Shown in pieces: positions 25,002 through 35,989 of a DNA stretch of 64,000 nucleotides. Each line of letters starts with the position of its first letter. Within the stretch, counting starts at the first letter, position 1. The stretch comes from Hyphomonas sediminis (lineage in GTDB: Bacteria > Pseudomonadota > Alphaproteobacteria > Caulobacterales > Hyphomonadaceae), in the NCBI RefSeq assembly GCF_019679475.1, contig NZ_JAIEZP010000001.1:62001-126000 (forward strand), in the 5' to 3' direction. The position numbers were made by a program, and so were the translations under genes. A model generated the notes under the pieces. The model was not told the DNA's origin. It saw nothing but the letters and a program-made list of their open reading frames with translations, and made no database searches.

Positions 25002-25400
25002 TCAGGACGTGTCGGCGGCGGGCGCCTGGACGATGACCGCGCTGAGGCGCGGGCGGCGCGGGGCGGCTTCCGCAATTTCGAAGGCGGCAAAAAGGCCAGG
25101 CGCCGCGTCCGCAGTGAACACCGCAGGCATATCGCTGGCCCAGGCCGGATCGGACCAATGGGGACGCTCGCGGGGCACTGGTTTGTAGGCGGAAGGATCT
25201 TCCTTGCGCGCGCCGGGATAGAGGATTTCCACCCCGCCCCACCAGCGAATGCGGATCAGCGCATTGGTGTAGCCGCCTTCAGAAAGGCGAAGGGCGGCGC
25301 GCTTCAGCTGCCAGTAGAGAATGGCCCAGAACAGGGGATGCACACACTCAAAGTAGCAGGCGAACACGGGGTTCCGGGCGAGGCTGGCAAGATTGACCAT
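25002..25400 (-). CDS. hypothetical protein
   Basis: This possible 132-residue protein (MVNLASLARNPVFACYFEC...) begins with a hydrophobic/aromatic helix (FWAILYWQLK) and has a Trp/Pro-rich middle (IRIRWWGGVEILYPG, RPHWSDPAWASDMP). This amino acid usage is more protein-like than that of the overlapping frames, so I accept it with reserve. No good ribosome binding site is seen before the ATG. It is flanked by two direct repeat copies (24838 and 25528) in an otherwise gene-free interval of about 1 kb; the rest of this interval holds only repeats. Confidence 0.45.
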   Translation of the reverse strand: MVNLASLARNPVFACYFECVHPLFWAILYWQLKRAALRLSEGGYTNALIRIRWWGGVEILYPGARKEDPSAYKPVPRERPHWSDPAWASDMPAVFTADAAPGLFAAFEIAEAAPRRPRLSAVIVQAPAADTS

Positions 25401-25527
25401 GAGGCGCAGTTTACGCCCGCCCCCGCGGGCGTGGATAAGCGGCAGGCGGATTATTTTCAGAGCGCTGGCAGGATTGGGATTTTTGGGCGGCGGGGGCCGG
25501 GAGTTTGTTGGATAGGGGGCGAGGCGG

Positions 25528-25564
25528 AAGCCCGCTCTATCCTTCGACTTCGCTCAGGATGAGG
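25528..25564. repeat. intergenic repeat, copy 2
   Basis: It repeats the first 20 bases of the element at 24838 in the same orientation and then runs CTTCGCTCAGGATGAGG. The stem of copy 1 is missing here, leaving the shorter TCCTTCGACTTCGCTCAGGATGAGG form typical of this dispersed family. Confidence 0.7.
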
Positions 25565-25592
25565 TCGAGGGATGGGCGGGAAGGAAGGCTGG

Positions 25593-25640
25593 GTCCCGGT
25601 CTTCGCCCCGGATCAAGTCCGGAGCAAAATCGGGATGACG
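25593..25640. repeat. intergenic palindromic repeat (CCGGATCAAGTCCGG element)
   Basis: The element has a central palindrome CCGGA-TCAAG-TCCGG (25608-25622) and ends in CGGGATGACG. It belongs to the dispersed 'GTCATCCCGG...' intergenic repeats common in alphaproteobacteria and shares its end with 10384-10423. Confidence 0.55.
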
Positions 25641-25834
25641 GGAATGAGGCGCCCCGCGCGGCGCAGATTCAATAAAGGCAGGAATAAGGCGCCGGGGGTT
25701 GCGTTTGGGGCTCCGATTCGGTAGACACCCTTTTGCTCAGACTGCGCATAAGGATCACATCCCTGTCGCGGAAGAGCCCTGGACCGGTAAGCATTTTGAG
25801 GGCGCCCCTTGAAATGCTTCTTTTCAGGCCTAAC

Positions 25835-25855
25835 TTATACTCAAATCGAGCATAA
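25835..25855. promoter_or_regulatory. palindromic operator upstream of nadA
   Basis: TTATACTC (25835-25842), a 5-base centre, then GAGCATAA (25848-25855) form an inverted repeat with one mismatch, 29 bases before the nadA start codon. Position and symmetry suggest a repressor site for the NAD operon. In alphaproteobacteria such sites are attributed to NadQ-type regulators; the motif assignment is from memory. Confidence 0.55.
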
Positions 25856-25884
25856 ATAGCTCGGTTGGTCGAAGGAGGTACATT

Positions 25885-27027
25885 ATGGCGCGTTTGATCG
25901 ACTCTGGTCCCGGCTGCCCGACCCCTACCCCGCTGCGCGGCAAATCTGCCGCTGAAACGCGCGGTCTCTTTTATGATGATGCGGTGAAAGCCGAAACCGA
26001 CCCGCTTTACCCGCTGGTCCAGGACTTCATCACGCCGATGGAATGGCCCGCAATTGCGCCGCTGGTGGCCGGTATCAACCGGCTGAAGCGCGAGAAAAAT
26101 GCGGTGATCCTGGCGCATAATTACATGACGCCGGACATCTTCAGCCTGGTGGGCGACTTCCGGGGCGACAGCCTGCAGCTGGCGCGCGAAGCCGCGAAAG
26201 TGGAGCAGAGCGTGATCGTTCAGGCCGGCGTGCACTTCATGGCCGAGACCTCCAAGATCCTCGCGCCGGAGAAGACCGTGCTGATCCCCTCGCTGGAGGC
26301 AGGCTGCTCGCTGGCAAGCTCGATCACGGGCGCCGATGTGCGCCTGATCAAGGAGAAGTTCCCGGACTATCCGATCGTGACCTATGTGAACTGCACGGCG
26401 GACGTGAAAGCCGAGTGCCACATTACCTGCACCAGCTCCAACGCGGCGCAGGTGGTGGAAGCCATCGCCAAGGAATGGAATTCGGACACCGTGATCCTGG
26501 TGCCCGACCAATACCTGGCCAAGAATGTGGCCGCGCAGACGGGTATCCGCATCCTGACCTGGCCGGGCGCCTGCGAAGTGCATGAGCAGTTTTCGGCAGA
26601 GGATGTGACGCAGCTGCGCGAAGCCCATCCGGGCGTGATCGTGCTGGCCCACCCCGAATGCCCGCCCGACGTGCTGGAGGCCGCCGACTTTGCCGGATCG
26701 ACCTCAGCGCTGGCGAGCTATGTGGCGGACAACAAGCCGTCCAAGGTGGTGCTGCTGACCGAATGCTCGATGAGCGACAATGTGGCGGCGGAAAATCCGG
26801 GCGTGAACTTCATCCGCCCCTGCAATCTCTGCCCGCACATGAAGCGCATCACGCTGGAAAACATCTATGACTGCCTGATGACGGGCGAGCATGAGGTGAC
26901 CATTCCAGAGGATGTGCGCGTGCACGCGAAAGCGGCGCTGGACGCGATGCTGGCCCTGCCGAAAATGGACAAGCCGCTGGCATTCAAGACCGGCCTCAAG
27001 CCAATGGAACTGGAACTGGTTATCTAG
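25885..27027 (+). CDS. nadA: quinolinate synthase
   Basis: NadA condenses iminoaspartate with dihydroxyacetone phosphate to quinolinate, using a [4Fe-4S] cluster (EC 2.5.1.72). The 380-residue protein has AVILAHNYMTPDI near residue 75, EAGCSLASS with a cluster Cys, TYVNCTADVKAE, LTWPGACEVHEQF, and RPCNLCPHMKRI near the C-terminus. It belongs to the longer NadA type. An ideal AAGGAGGT site sits 6 bases before the ATG, predicting strong translation, and the palindrome at 25835 probably controls it. It leads the nadA-orf-nadB-nadC operon. Confidence 0.96.
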   Translation: MARLIDSGPGCPTPTPLRGKSAAETRGLFYDDAVKAETDPLYPLVQDFITPMEWPAIAPLVAGINRLKREKNAVILAHNYMTPDIFSLVGDFRGDSLQLAREAAKVEQSVIVQAGVHFMAETSKILAPEKTVLIPSLEAGCSLASSITGADVRLIKEKFPDYPIVTYVNCTADVKAECHITCTSSNAAQVVEAIAKEWNSDTVILVPDQYLAKNVAAQTGIRILTWPGACEVHEQFSAEDVTQLREAHPGVIVLAHPECPPDVLEAADFAGSTSALASYVADNKPSKVVLLTECSMSDNVAAENPGVNFIRPCNLCPHMKRITLENIYDCLMTGEHEVTIPEDVRVHAKAALDAMLALPKMDKPLAFKTGLKPMELELVI

Positions 27028-27096
27028 TGCGGAAACCGGGTTGCCAGAGGGGGGCCTCAGGGATGAACTGGACAGGCGTGTTCAGGAGGGATGTCC

Positions 27097-27576
27097 ATGC
27101 TTAAGTTCGGCGGGCGCGCCGTTGCCGCGCTGGTTCTGGCGAGCCTTGTGGCTGGCTCGGCGCTGGCCAACTCCGGCAAGGACAAAGGCACGGGCAAGGA
27201 CCCGAGCGATGTGCTTGGCGCCTGGAGCTTCCAGACCAGCCCCTATCGCGGCGGGGAATGCGTGATGAGCGGCACCATGCGGCTTACCCCGCACCCCGAT
27301 GAAGGACGCTATGCCTGCGAGCTGACCGCCGTGGAAATGTGCTCCATGTGGGGCCGCTCCGTTGTGCGCCAGTCCTGCGAGGCGCGCCGGTTTGGCGACC
27401 AGGTGTCGATCCGCTCCACCATCGAGGAGATGCTGGAAAGCAAGACCGAGGGCCTGCTCTATGTGCCTGACAATTTCACGCTGACGATCCAGTCGCACGA
27501 ACGGATGTTCGGCGCGCTCGTCTCTGCCGTCACGGCTCCGGTGGAGTTCCGCCGGGCGAATGACGGTATTTCCTGA
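27097..27576 (+). CDS. exported protein of unknown function inside the NAD operon
   Basis: This 159-residue protein has a signal peptide (MLKFGGRAVAALVLASLVAGSALA) predicted to be cleaved near residue 24. The mature part carries four cysteines (GGECVMSG, YACELTAVEMCSMWG, RQSCEARR), suggesting disulfides in the periplasm, and a beta-rich C-terminus. It uses ATG 27097 rather than 27091, because AGGAGGG ends directly at 27090. It lies 70 bases after nadA and 12 bases before nadB in the same direction, so it should be co-transcribed with the NAD genes. No family is recognised; a role in NAD metabolism is unproven. Confidence 0.75.
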   Translation: MLKFGGRAVAALVLASLVAGSALANSGKDKGTGKDPSDVLGAWSFQTSPYRGGECVMSGTMRLTPHPDEGRYACELTAVEMCSMWGRSVVRQSCEARRFGDQVSIRSTIEEMLESKTEGLLYVPDNFTLTIQSHERMFGALVSAVTAPVEFRRANDGIS

Positions 27577-27588
27577 TCGGATCTGACC

Positions 27589-29127
27589 ATGTTTTCAGGG
27601 GCTGATAACCGCCTGCCGGCCGGCGCCGGAGCCGTGACCGACGTGCTGATCGTCGGGGCGGGCCTGGCCGGGCTTTTCCTGGCGCTGAAGCTGGCGCCGC
27701 GCCCCTGCGTGGTGGTTTCTCCGGCGCCGCTGGGGCAGGCCTCTTCCTCCGCATGGGCACAAGGTGGCCTCGCGGCCGCGCTGCATCCGCTCGACTCCCC
27801 TGCTCAGCATGCGGACGACACGGTGGCCGCGGGCGCCGGGCTGGTGGACCCGCTGGTGGCGCGCCTCATCGCCGAGGAAGGCCCGGCGCGTGTGCGCGAC
27901 CTGATCACGCTGGGCGTTCCGTTTGACCGCACGCCGGACGGACAGCTTGCCCTGTCGCTGGAAGCGGCCCATTCCCATCCGCGCGTGGCGCGCGTTTCCG
28001 GCGACCTTGCGGGCAAGGCGATCATGGACGCGCTGGTGGCTGCCGTGGCCGCCGCCGACCATATCGAACTGATCGAGGGCGCGCGGGCCGAGAGCCTGCT
28101 GCAGGACCGCAATGGCAGGATCGCGGGCGTTGTGCTGCGCGGAACGACCGGGCGGCCATACGTGAAGACGGCGCGGGAAACGGTGATGTGCACTGGCGGC
28201 TCGGGCGGGCTTTACCGCGTGACCACCAATCCGAAGGAAGCCCAGGGCGAGGCCATCGCCATGGCGCGCCGGGCCGGCGCGCTGATGGCCGACCTTGAAT
28301 TCGTGCAGTTCCACCCGACCGGTATCGACATTGGCCGCGACCCTGCCCCACTGGCCACCGAGGCGCTGCGCGGGGAAGGCGCAACGCTGCACAATAGCGA
28401 CGGGCGCGCCTTCATGGCGGACTATCATCCGCTGGCGGAGCTTGCCCCGCGCGATGAGGTTGCCCGGGCGATCCATGCCGAGCGGGCCGCCGGGCGCGGC
28501 GCATTCCTCGACTGTACCAAGGCCGTGGGCGAGGCATTCCCGCACCATTTCCCGACCGTGTTTGGCGCCTGCATGAGCGCGCGGATTGACCCGCGCACGC
28601 AGATGATCCCGGTCGCCCCGGCGGCGCATTACCATATGGGCGGCATCGTGGCGGACCTCTGGGGGAAATCGACGCTGGAGGGACTTTCCGTCTGCGGAGA
28701 ATGTTCCGCTACCGGCGCGCATGGGGCCAACCGGCTTGCCTCGAACTCGCTGCTGGAAGCGGTGGTGTTTGCCGAGCGGATTGCGCGGCGCCTGCGCGAC
28801 GCTGACCTTGCCGAAGCGGGGGCGAGCGAAGGCTATACCACGCCGAGACTGGCCGAGGCGGACATGCTGAGCTTGCGCGAAGCGATGTCGCGCGAGTGCG
28901 GCGTGGTGCGCAATGCAGCGGGGCTGACGGCGCTGCTGGACCTGATCGAGCGGCTGGAGACGGCGGCGCCGGGCGCAGCGGCGCTGACGGCGGCGCGCCT
29001 GATCGCGAGCGGGGCGCTGGCGCGCACCGAAAGCCGCGGCGGGCATTTCCGCTCCGACTATCCCGAGACCGGCGCGCCAGAGCGCCAGTTCCTTCTACCC
29101 CCAGCCCGCGAGGCGCTCGTCATATGA
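27589..29127 (+). CDS. nadB: L-aspartate oxidase
   Basis: NadB oxidises L-aspartate to iminoaspartate with FAD (EC 1.4.3.16), feeding NadA. The 512-residue protein has the FAD-binding VLIVGAGLAGLFLAL near residue 20, SSAWAQGGLAAAL, EAAHSHPRVAR, FVQFHPTGI, LRGEGATLHN with the substrate-binding region, and AAHYHMGGI and NRLASNSLLEA at the flavin-binding end. The C-terminal helical domain is present. It overlaps nadC by ATGA, indicating coupled translation. Confidence 0.95.
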   Translation: MFSGADNRLPAGAGAVTDVLIVGAGLAGLFLALKLAPRPCVVVSPAPLGQASSSAWAQGGLAAALHPLDSPAQHADDTVAAGAGLVDPLVARLIAEEGPARVRDLITLGVPFDRTPDGQLALSLEAAHSHPRVARVSGDLAGKAIMDALVAAVAAADHIELIEGARAESLLQDRNGRIAGVVLRGTTGRPYVKTARETVMCTGGSGGLYRVTTNPKEAQGEAIAMARRAGALMADLEFVQFHPTGIDIGRDPAPLATEALRGEGATLHNSDGRAFMADYHPLAELAPRDEVARAIHAERAAGRGAFLDCTKAVGEAFPHHFPTVFGACMSARIDPRTQMIPVAPAAHYHMGGIVADLWGKSTLEGLSVCGECSATGAHGANRLASNSLLEAVVFAERIARRLRDADLAEAGASEGYTTPRLAEADMLSLREAMSRECGVVRNAAGLTALLDLIERLETAAPGAAALTAARLIASGALARTESRGGHFRSDYPETGAPERQFLLPPAREALVI

Positions 29128-29978
29128 CCTACATCCCTCCCCTTTCGCCGATCATCCTTGATCCGATCGTTCGGCTGGCGCTGGCCGAAGACCTTGGCCG
29201 GGCGGGCGACCTGACGACGGACGCGACCATTCCGCCGGAGACACAACTGTCCGTCGTGATCGCGGCGCGCAAGCCGGGCGTGATCGCGGGGCTCGACGCC
29301 GCCGCTTATTCGGCGCAGCTGGTGGACCCGGACCTGAAACTGCAGATCGAGAAGCCCGATGGCAGCGCGCTGACGCCGGGCGATGTGGTGGCGCGGCTGT
29401 CTGGCTCTGCGCGCTCCATCCTGATTGCCGAGCGCACGATGCTGAACTTCCTGGGGCGGCTTTCCGGCGTGGCCAGCCTGACGCGGCAATATGTGGACGC
29501 TGTTTCCCACACCAAGGCGCGCGTTGTCTGCACACGGAAGACGACGCCGGGCCACCGGGCGCTGGAGAAGCGGGCCGTGCGCTGTGGCGGAGGCACCTCG
29601 CACCGCTATGGCCTGGATGACGCAATCCTCATCAAGGACAATCACATTGCCGCCTGCGGCGGATCGATCGCGGCGACGCTGGCGCGGGCGAAAGCCTATG
29701 CCGGGCACCTGCGGATGATCGAAGTGGAGGTCGACACGCTGGCGCAATTGGAAGAAGCGCTGAAGCATGGGCCGCATGCCGTGCTGCTGGACAATATGAA
29801 CCTCGACCAGCTGCGCGAGGCTGTGCGCCTGACCGCCGGGCGGGTGACGCTGGAGGCTTCCGGTGGGGTAACCCTTGAGACGGTCGGCGCGATTGCCGAG
29901 ACGGGCGTGGACTTTATTTCGTCCGGCGCGCTGACGCATTCTGCACCGAACCTTGACCTGGGGCTCGATGTCGTCTGA
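29124..29978 (+). CDS. nadC: nicotinate-nucleotide pyrophosphorylase (carboxylating)
   Basis: NadC converts quinolinate and PRPP to nicotinate mononucleotide, releasing CO2 (EC 2.4.2.19). The 284-residue protein has ALAEDLGRAGDLTT near the start, ERTMLNFLGRLSG, the TRKTTPGHRALEK motif with PRPP-binding basic residues, GGGTSHRYGLDDAILIKDNH, and VLLDNM near the C-terminus. The ATG at 29124 overlaps the nadB stop by 4 bases. It ends the operon. Confidence 0.96.
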   Translation: MTYIPPLSPIILDPIVRLALAEDLGRAGDLTTDATIPPETQLSVVIAARKPGVIAGLDAAAYSAQLVDPDLKLQIEKPDGSALTPGDVVARLSGSARSILIAERTMLNFLGRLSGVASLTRQYVDAVSHTKARVVCTRKTTPGHRALEKRAVRCGGGTSHRYGLDDAILIKDNHIAACGGSIAATLARAKAYAGHLRMIEVEVDTLAQLEEALKHGPHAVLLDNMNLDQLREAVRLTAGRVTLEASGGVTLETVGAIAETGVDFISSGALTHSAPNLDLGLDVV

Positions 29979-30037
29979 CAGTTGCCGCCGGAAAGACTGG
30001 CATGACCAGTGACAAATAAACCGGCGGGAGGACAGAC

Positions 30038-30847
30038 ATGGCGCGCGCAAACGGCCGCAAGGCAATCTTCATCACAGGCGCAGCCTCAGGCATCGGCGCG
30101 GAAACGGCGCGCTACTTCGCCCGCAAGGGCTGGTTCTGCGGCCTCTATGACCTCAACGAAATGGGCCTGAAGGCCGTTGCCGCCGAAATCGGCGCCGACA
30201 ATTGCCATATGGCGAAGCTGGACGTGACGCAGCGGGCCGACTGGACCGCCGCCATGGCCGGCTTCAGCGAGGCGACCGGCGGCAAGATGGACGCCCTGTT
30301 CAACAATGCCGGGATTGGCCGCCATGGCTGGTTTGAGGACATTCCGCCCGAAGATTCCGACCTTGTGATCGACATCAATGTGAAGGGCGTGATCAATGGC
30401 GTGTATGCCGCCCTGCCCCTGCTGAAGGCAACGCCAGGCGCGCGCATCGTCAACACCGCCTCTTCGGCTGGCATCGTCGGAGCGCCGCAGCTGTCGGTCT
30501 ACTCCGCCTCCAAATGGGCCGTACGCGGACTGACCGAAGCGCTGGACGCGGAGTTCCGCGACCTTGGCATTCGCGTGACGACCCTGATGCCCTGGTTCGT
30601 GGATACCCCGATCCTTGAAATGGGCAGCAAGGAAGGCGCGAACGAGAAAATGTCCGACCAGATGAAAGCCAATGGCGCGAAGGTTTACCCCGTTTCCATG
30701 GCGGCAGAGAAAGTGTGGGACGCCGTGCATGGCGACGACATCTATTACATGGTGGGCGCCGAGGCCGACCGGGCACGCTTCATGACGCGCTGGCTGCCGG
30801 GCATGGTGCGCAAGGCGATCCGCAAGAACGTGCCGCCACGCGCCTGA
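30038..30847 (+). CDS. short-chain dehydrogenase/reductase
   Basis: This 269-residue classical SDR oxidoreductase has the cofactor motif TGAASGIG, the NNAGIGRHG motif, catalytic Ser in NTASSAGI and YSASK with the catalytic Tyr/Lys. The sequence LYDLNE after the second strand suggests NAD rather than NADP. The substrate is unknown. A GGGAGG ribosome site precedes the ATG. It converges with the O-methyltransferase gene with no intergenic bases between the stops. Confidence 0.88.
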   Translation: MARANGRKAIFITGAASGIGAETARYFARKGWFCGLYDLNEMGLKAVAAEIGADNCHMAKLDVTQRADWTAAMAGFSEATGGKMDALFNNAGIGRHGWFEDIPPEDSDLVIDINVKGVINGVYAALPLLKATPGARIVNTASSAGIVGAPQLSVYSASKWAVRGLTEALDAEFRDLGIRVTTLMPWFVDTPILEMGSKEGANEKMSDQMKANGAKVYPVSMAAEKVWDAVHGDDIYYMVGAEADRARFMTRWLPGMVRKAIRKNVPPRA

Positions 30848-31504
30848 TCAGCGCCGGCGCGCGAGGGCAAGGCCATCATGCCCCTTGATGCCGACCTGCT
30901 GTAACACAATGGATTCAAATTCCGGATGGGCGGCGAGCGCGGCGAGGAATTGCGCCGCGCCGTTTGCCATCGGATCATCCGCTGGCGGATCAAGAACGGC
31001 GCCCTTGCGCACGACATTATCTGCCAGCAAGAGCCCGCCCGGCCGCAGGAGGCGCGCGGCCTCGGCAAAATAGGCCGGGTAATCATCCTTGTTCGCATCC
31101 AGGAAGACGAGATCGAACGGCCCGATCAGGCTCGGCAGGTTTTGCAGGGCCGGACCGGTGAGAATGACCGTCTGCCCACCCAGGCCTGCCTCATTGAAGG
31201 ACGCGCGCGCAAAGGCGGCGTAGGCTTCGGAAAGCTCCAGCGTCACCAGCTCGCCCTCGGGCGGCAGCGCGCGGCCAAGCCAGATGCCGGAATAGCCGCC
31301 GAGCGTGCCGATCTCCAGAATGCGGCGGGCGCCGATGAGCTTTGCGAGCAGGTAAAGCAGCTTGCCCTGCCCGGCCGACACTTCGATGTGCGGGAGGCCT
31401 TCTGCAGCGGCCCGCTGGCGGAGGCGGCGCAGGGCGGCGTCTTCGGATGCAAAAAGGCCGTCGATGAACTGATCGACGGCCTCAAAGGTCTGATTGTCAG
31501 GCAT
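30848..31504 (-). CDS. class I SAM-dependent O-methyltransferase
   Basis: This 218-residue methyltransferase is of the COMT/CCoAOMT type (methyltransferase_3): it has AKLIGARRILEIGTLGGYSGIWL for SAM binding, VTLELSEAYA, DLVFLDANKDDYPAYF with the metal-binding acidic residues, and LLLADNVV. Such enzymes methylate catechol or other hydroxylated aromatics; the substrate cannot be identified. It lies 5 bases downstream of the cell wall hydrolase gene and is probably co-transcribed with it. Confidence 0.87.
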   Translation of the reverse strand: MPDNQTFEAVDQFIDGLFASEDAALRRLRQRAAAEGLPHIEVSAGQGKLLYLLAKLIGARRILEIGTLGGYSGIWLGRALPPEGELVTLELSEAYAAFARASFNEAGLGGQTVILTGPALQNLPSLIGPFDLVFLDANKDDYPAYFAEAARLLRPGGLLLADNVVRKGAVLDPPADDPMANGAAQFLAALAAHPEFESIVLQQVGIKGHDGLALARRR

Positions 31505-31509
31505 GGGCC

Positions 31510-32754
31510 TTATTGGCCGGCGGTTGCCCGGGCCTGGGCGATCTGGCGGGCCATGTATTCGTCCACGACGACAGCGGCGGGAACTTCTGCGCCTGCCTCT
31601 GCGTTTTCCTGAACCGGCGCCGGGGCAGCCTCGGCAACAGCCGGCTTCACGGCAGCGTCTGCCTTGACCGTCTGGACCGACATCAGGCGCGGCGCAGGGG
31701 CCTGGACTGTGCGGGTCGAGGTGGTGACGCCGGCGGGCGCAACGGTCGGGGTGACGGTGTAATAGGTGTCGTCTGCCGCGCTGGAAGCGTCTGCGAAGAG
31801 CAGGCCTTCATCAAGGGCGGCCATGTCGGCTTCCTTCGCCGCGTCCAGCGCTGCCAGGCGCAGCTCGGTCTGGCGTTTGCGGGCTTCGAAGTTGCGCTCC
31901 ACGCTCGCCCATTCGGCGCCGCGCGGGAAGCGGTAGAAGATGTGCAGGCCGACCTTTTTGGTCTTGATCAGGCCAGCATTCCAGACCGGATCAACATAGG
32001 TGGCGTGATAATGAGTGGCGCCGTCGGTGCGGTCTTCATTCAGGCCCATCATGACATGGGCGGCAACGCGCCTGGAACGCTCCCAGGCTTCACCGACCGG
32101 CTGTTTCTTCATCGCGCCATCGCACGTGAAGGTGAACTGGCAACCGGTGGTGCGGGTCGCGCCCTGGAAGACCACATCGCAAACCGTGTCAGGATAGCGA
32201 TGATCGCGGACACGGTTGGAAATGACTTCGGCAACGGCAAGCTGGCCTTCGACCGGCTCGTGACCCGATTCATAATAGACAGCCTGCGCCATACACATCA
32301 GCTCGGCATCGATGGTCTCGGCGCGCTGGATCTGGTCAGGACGGAAAGAGGCAAGCGAGGCAAGCGCCGCGCCATCGCGGTCGCGCATCGCATAGCGGCT
32401 CATCGAAGAATCGATGTCGCGCTTCAGGGTGTATTCGACGGTGCGCAGCCAGGGCGTGTCGAGCAGGCCCGGCGTGTGGCTGGCCGTGCGCACGGCAAGG
32501 CCACCATCTTCATACATGGCCAGACGCCCCGCCTCGGCGCGGAATTCCGCGTCGGCGCGCAGGTCGGCCTGCTGTTGGGAAATTGCGGGAAGAGAAACGG
32601 ACGCAGTCACCGCGACAACGGCAATCATGCCGCCGCGGATGAAGACATCACGCTGTTCCTGGTCAGTCATACCGAGCCACCACCGTGTGAGCTTTTCACG
32701 CAGCCCATTAACCCGGAATACACTGGCCCGGCCTGGTTTAAGAAACCTTAACAT
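31510..32754 (-). CDS. SleB-type cell wall hydrolase
   Basis: This 414-residue protein has an N-terminal membrane helix (about residues 40-60) and a hydrolase_2 (SleB/CwlJ-like) domain at about 145-280 with AQAVYYESGHEPVEGQLAVAEVI, YPDTVCDVV, the cysteine in GCQFTF and ATHYHATYVDP. This is the pattern of periplasmic peptidoglycan amidases or lytic transglycosylases of this family in alphaproteobacteria. The C-terminus is an Ala/Pro/Val-rich tail. ATG 32754 has GAGGAG at 5 bases; the frame also allows GTG 32757. A complete antisense frame here is a shadow. Confidence 0.88.
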   Translation of the reverse strand: MLRFLKPGRASVFRVNGLREKLTRWWLGMTDQEQRDVFIRGGMIAVVAVTASVSLPAISQQQADLRADAEFRAEAGRLAMYEDGGLAVRTASHTPGLLDTPWLRTVEYTLKRDIDSSMSRYAMRDRDGAALASLASFRPDQIQRAETIDAELMCMAQAVYYESGHEPVEGQLAVAEVISNRVRDHRYPDTVCDVVFQGATRTTGCQFTFTCDGAMKKQPVGEAWERSRRVAAHVMMGLNEDRTDGATHYHATYVDPVWNAGLIKTKKVGLHIFYRFPRGAEWASVERNFEARKRQTELRLAALDAAKEADMAALDEGLLFADASSAADDTYYTVTPTVAPAGVTTSTRTVQAPAPRLMSVQTVKADAAVKPAVAEAAPAPVQENAEAGAEVPAAVVVDEYMARQIAQARATAGQ

Positions 32755-33120
32755 CACCGCTCCTCTTTCCCCGGCCGGCAGTTATGCTCTGCCTCGGACC
32801 CCGGGGTTTTCGAGATTTATTCGTTTCTAATGAGGCCGCATGTACCCGGCCGGCCCCGTTCGGGACTGGAGGGAATTGGCCCACCCGCAACTATCTAGCA
32901 ATATTTCAGCCAGTTTCCTGAGTGACAATTCAGATAGCCTTGGGGCTGAGCCGAATCGCGGATTTCGCGCGACGCGTGAATAATTCGATGTAATTATCTG
33001 AAAAATAAAAGAAAAACGGGGCCACTGCGGACCCCGTTCATCTTCAACTCACTGGAAGATTGTTGCTGAAATGCAACGATCAAGCGGCACGGATTCTTGA
33101 GCGGAATCCCGGAAATGTGC
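32755..33120. other. intergenic region between cell wall hydrolase and ppdK
   Basis: This stretch holds the upstream region of the hydrolase gene and the ppdK terminator at 33015-33038. Apart from those I see no gene. The part at about 32940-33015 is notably AT-rich. Confidence 0.5.
33015..33038 (-). terminator. Rho-independent terminator of ppdK
   Basis: The minus-strand stem AACGGGG / CCCCGTT (7 bp, about 10-base loop) is followed by a T-rich stretch TTTTTCTTTTATTTTT, 83 bases after the ppdK stop. Confidence 0.85.
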
Positions 33121-35838
<2,718 letters not shown>

Positions 35839-35989
35839 ACGAAGCGTTCCCCGTGTTCAGCTTTGATCTTCCGGCCACCGGCCCCGGTAGCCAGCCTGCA
35901 AGTCCTATGCTGCAACAGCGAGCGAAATGCCAGTCACGCAATCGTCACGGGAGCCCATGACGCAGGGTGACAAGGTTGCCGCCCCCTTT

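Noticed and set aside
24847-25242. 131-codon minus-strand ORF in the repeat region
   Set aside because: It runs through the repeat element and has Pro/Arg-rich low-complexity sequence; the overlapping ORF 25002-25400 is more protein-like.
31513-32751. 412-codon frame opposite the SleB-type hydrolase
   Set aside because: The minus-strand protein has a complete, recognisable domain; the plus frame is a GC-bias shadow with no signal or motif.
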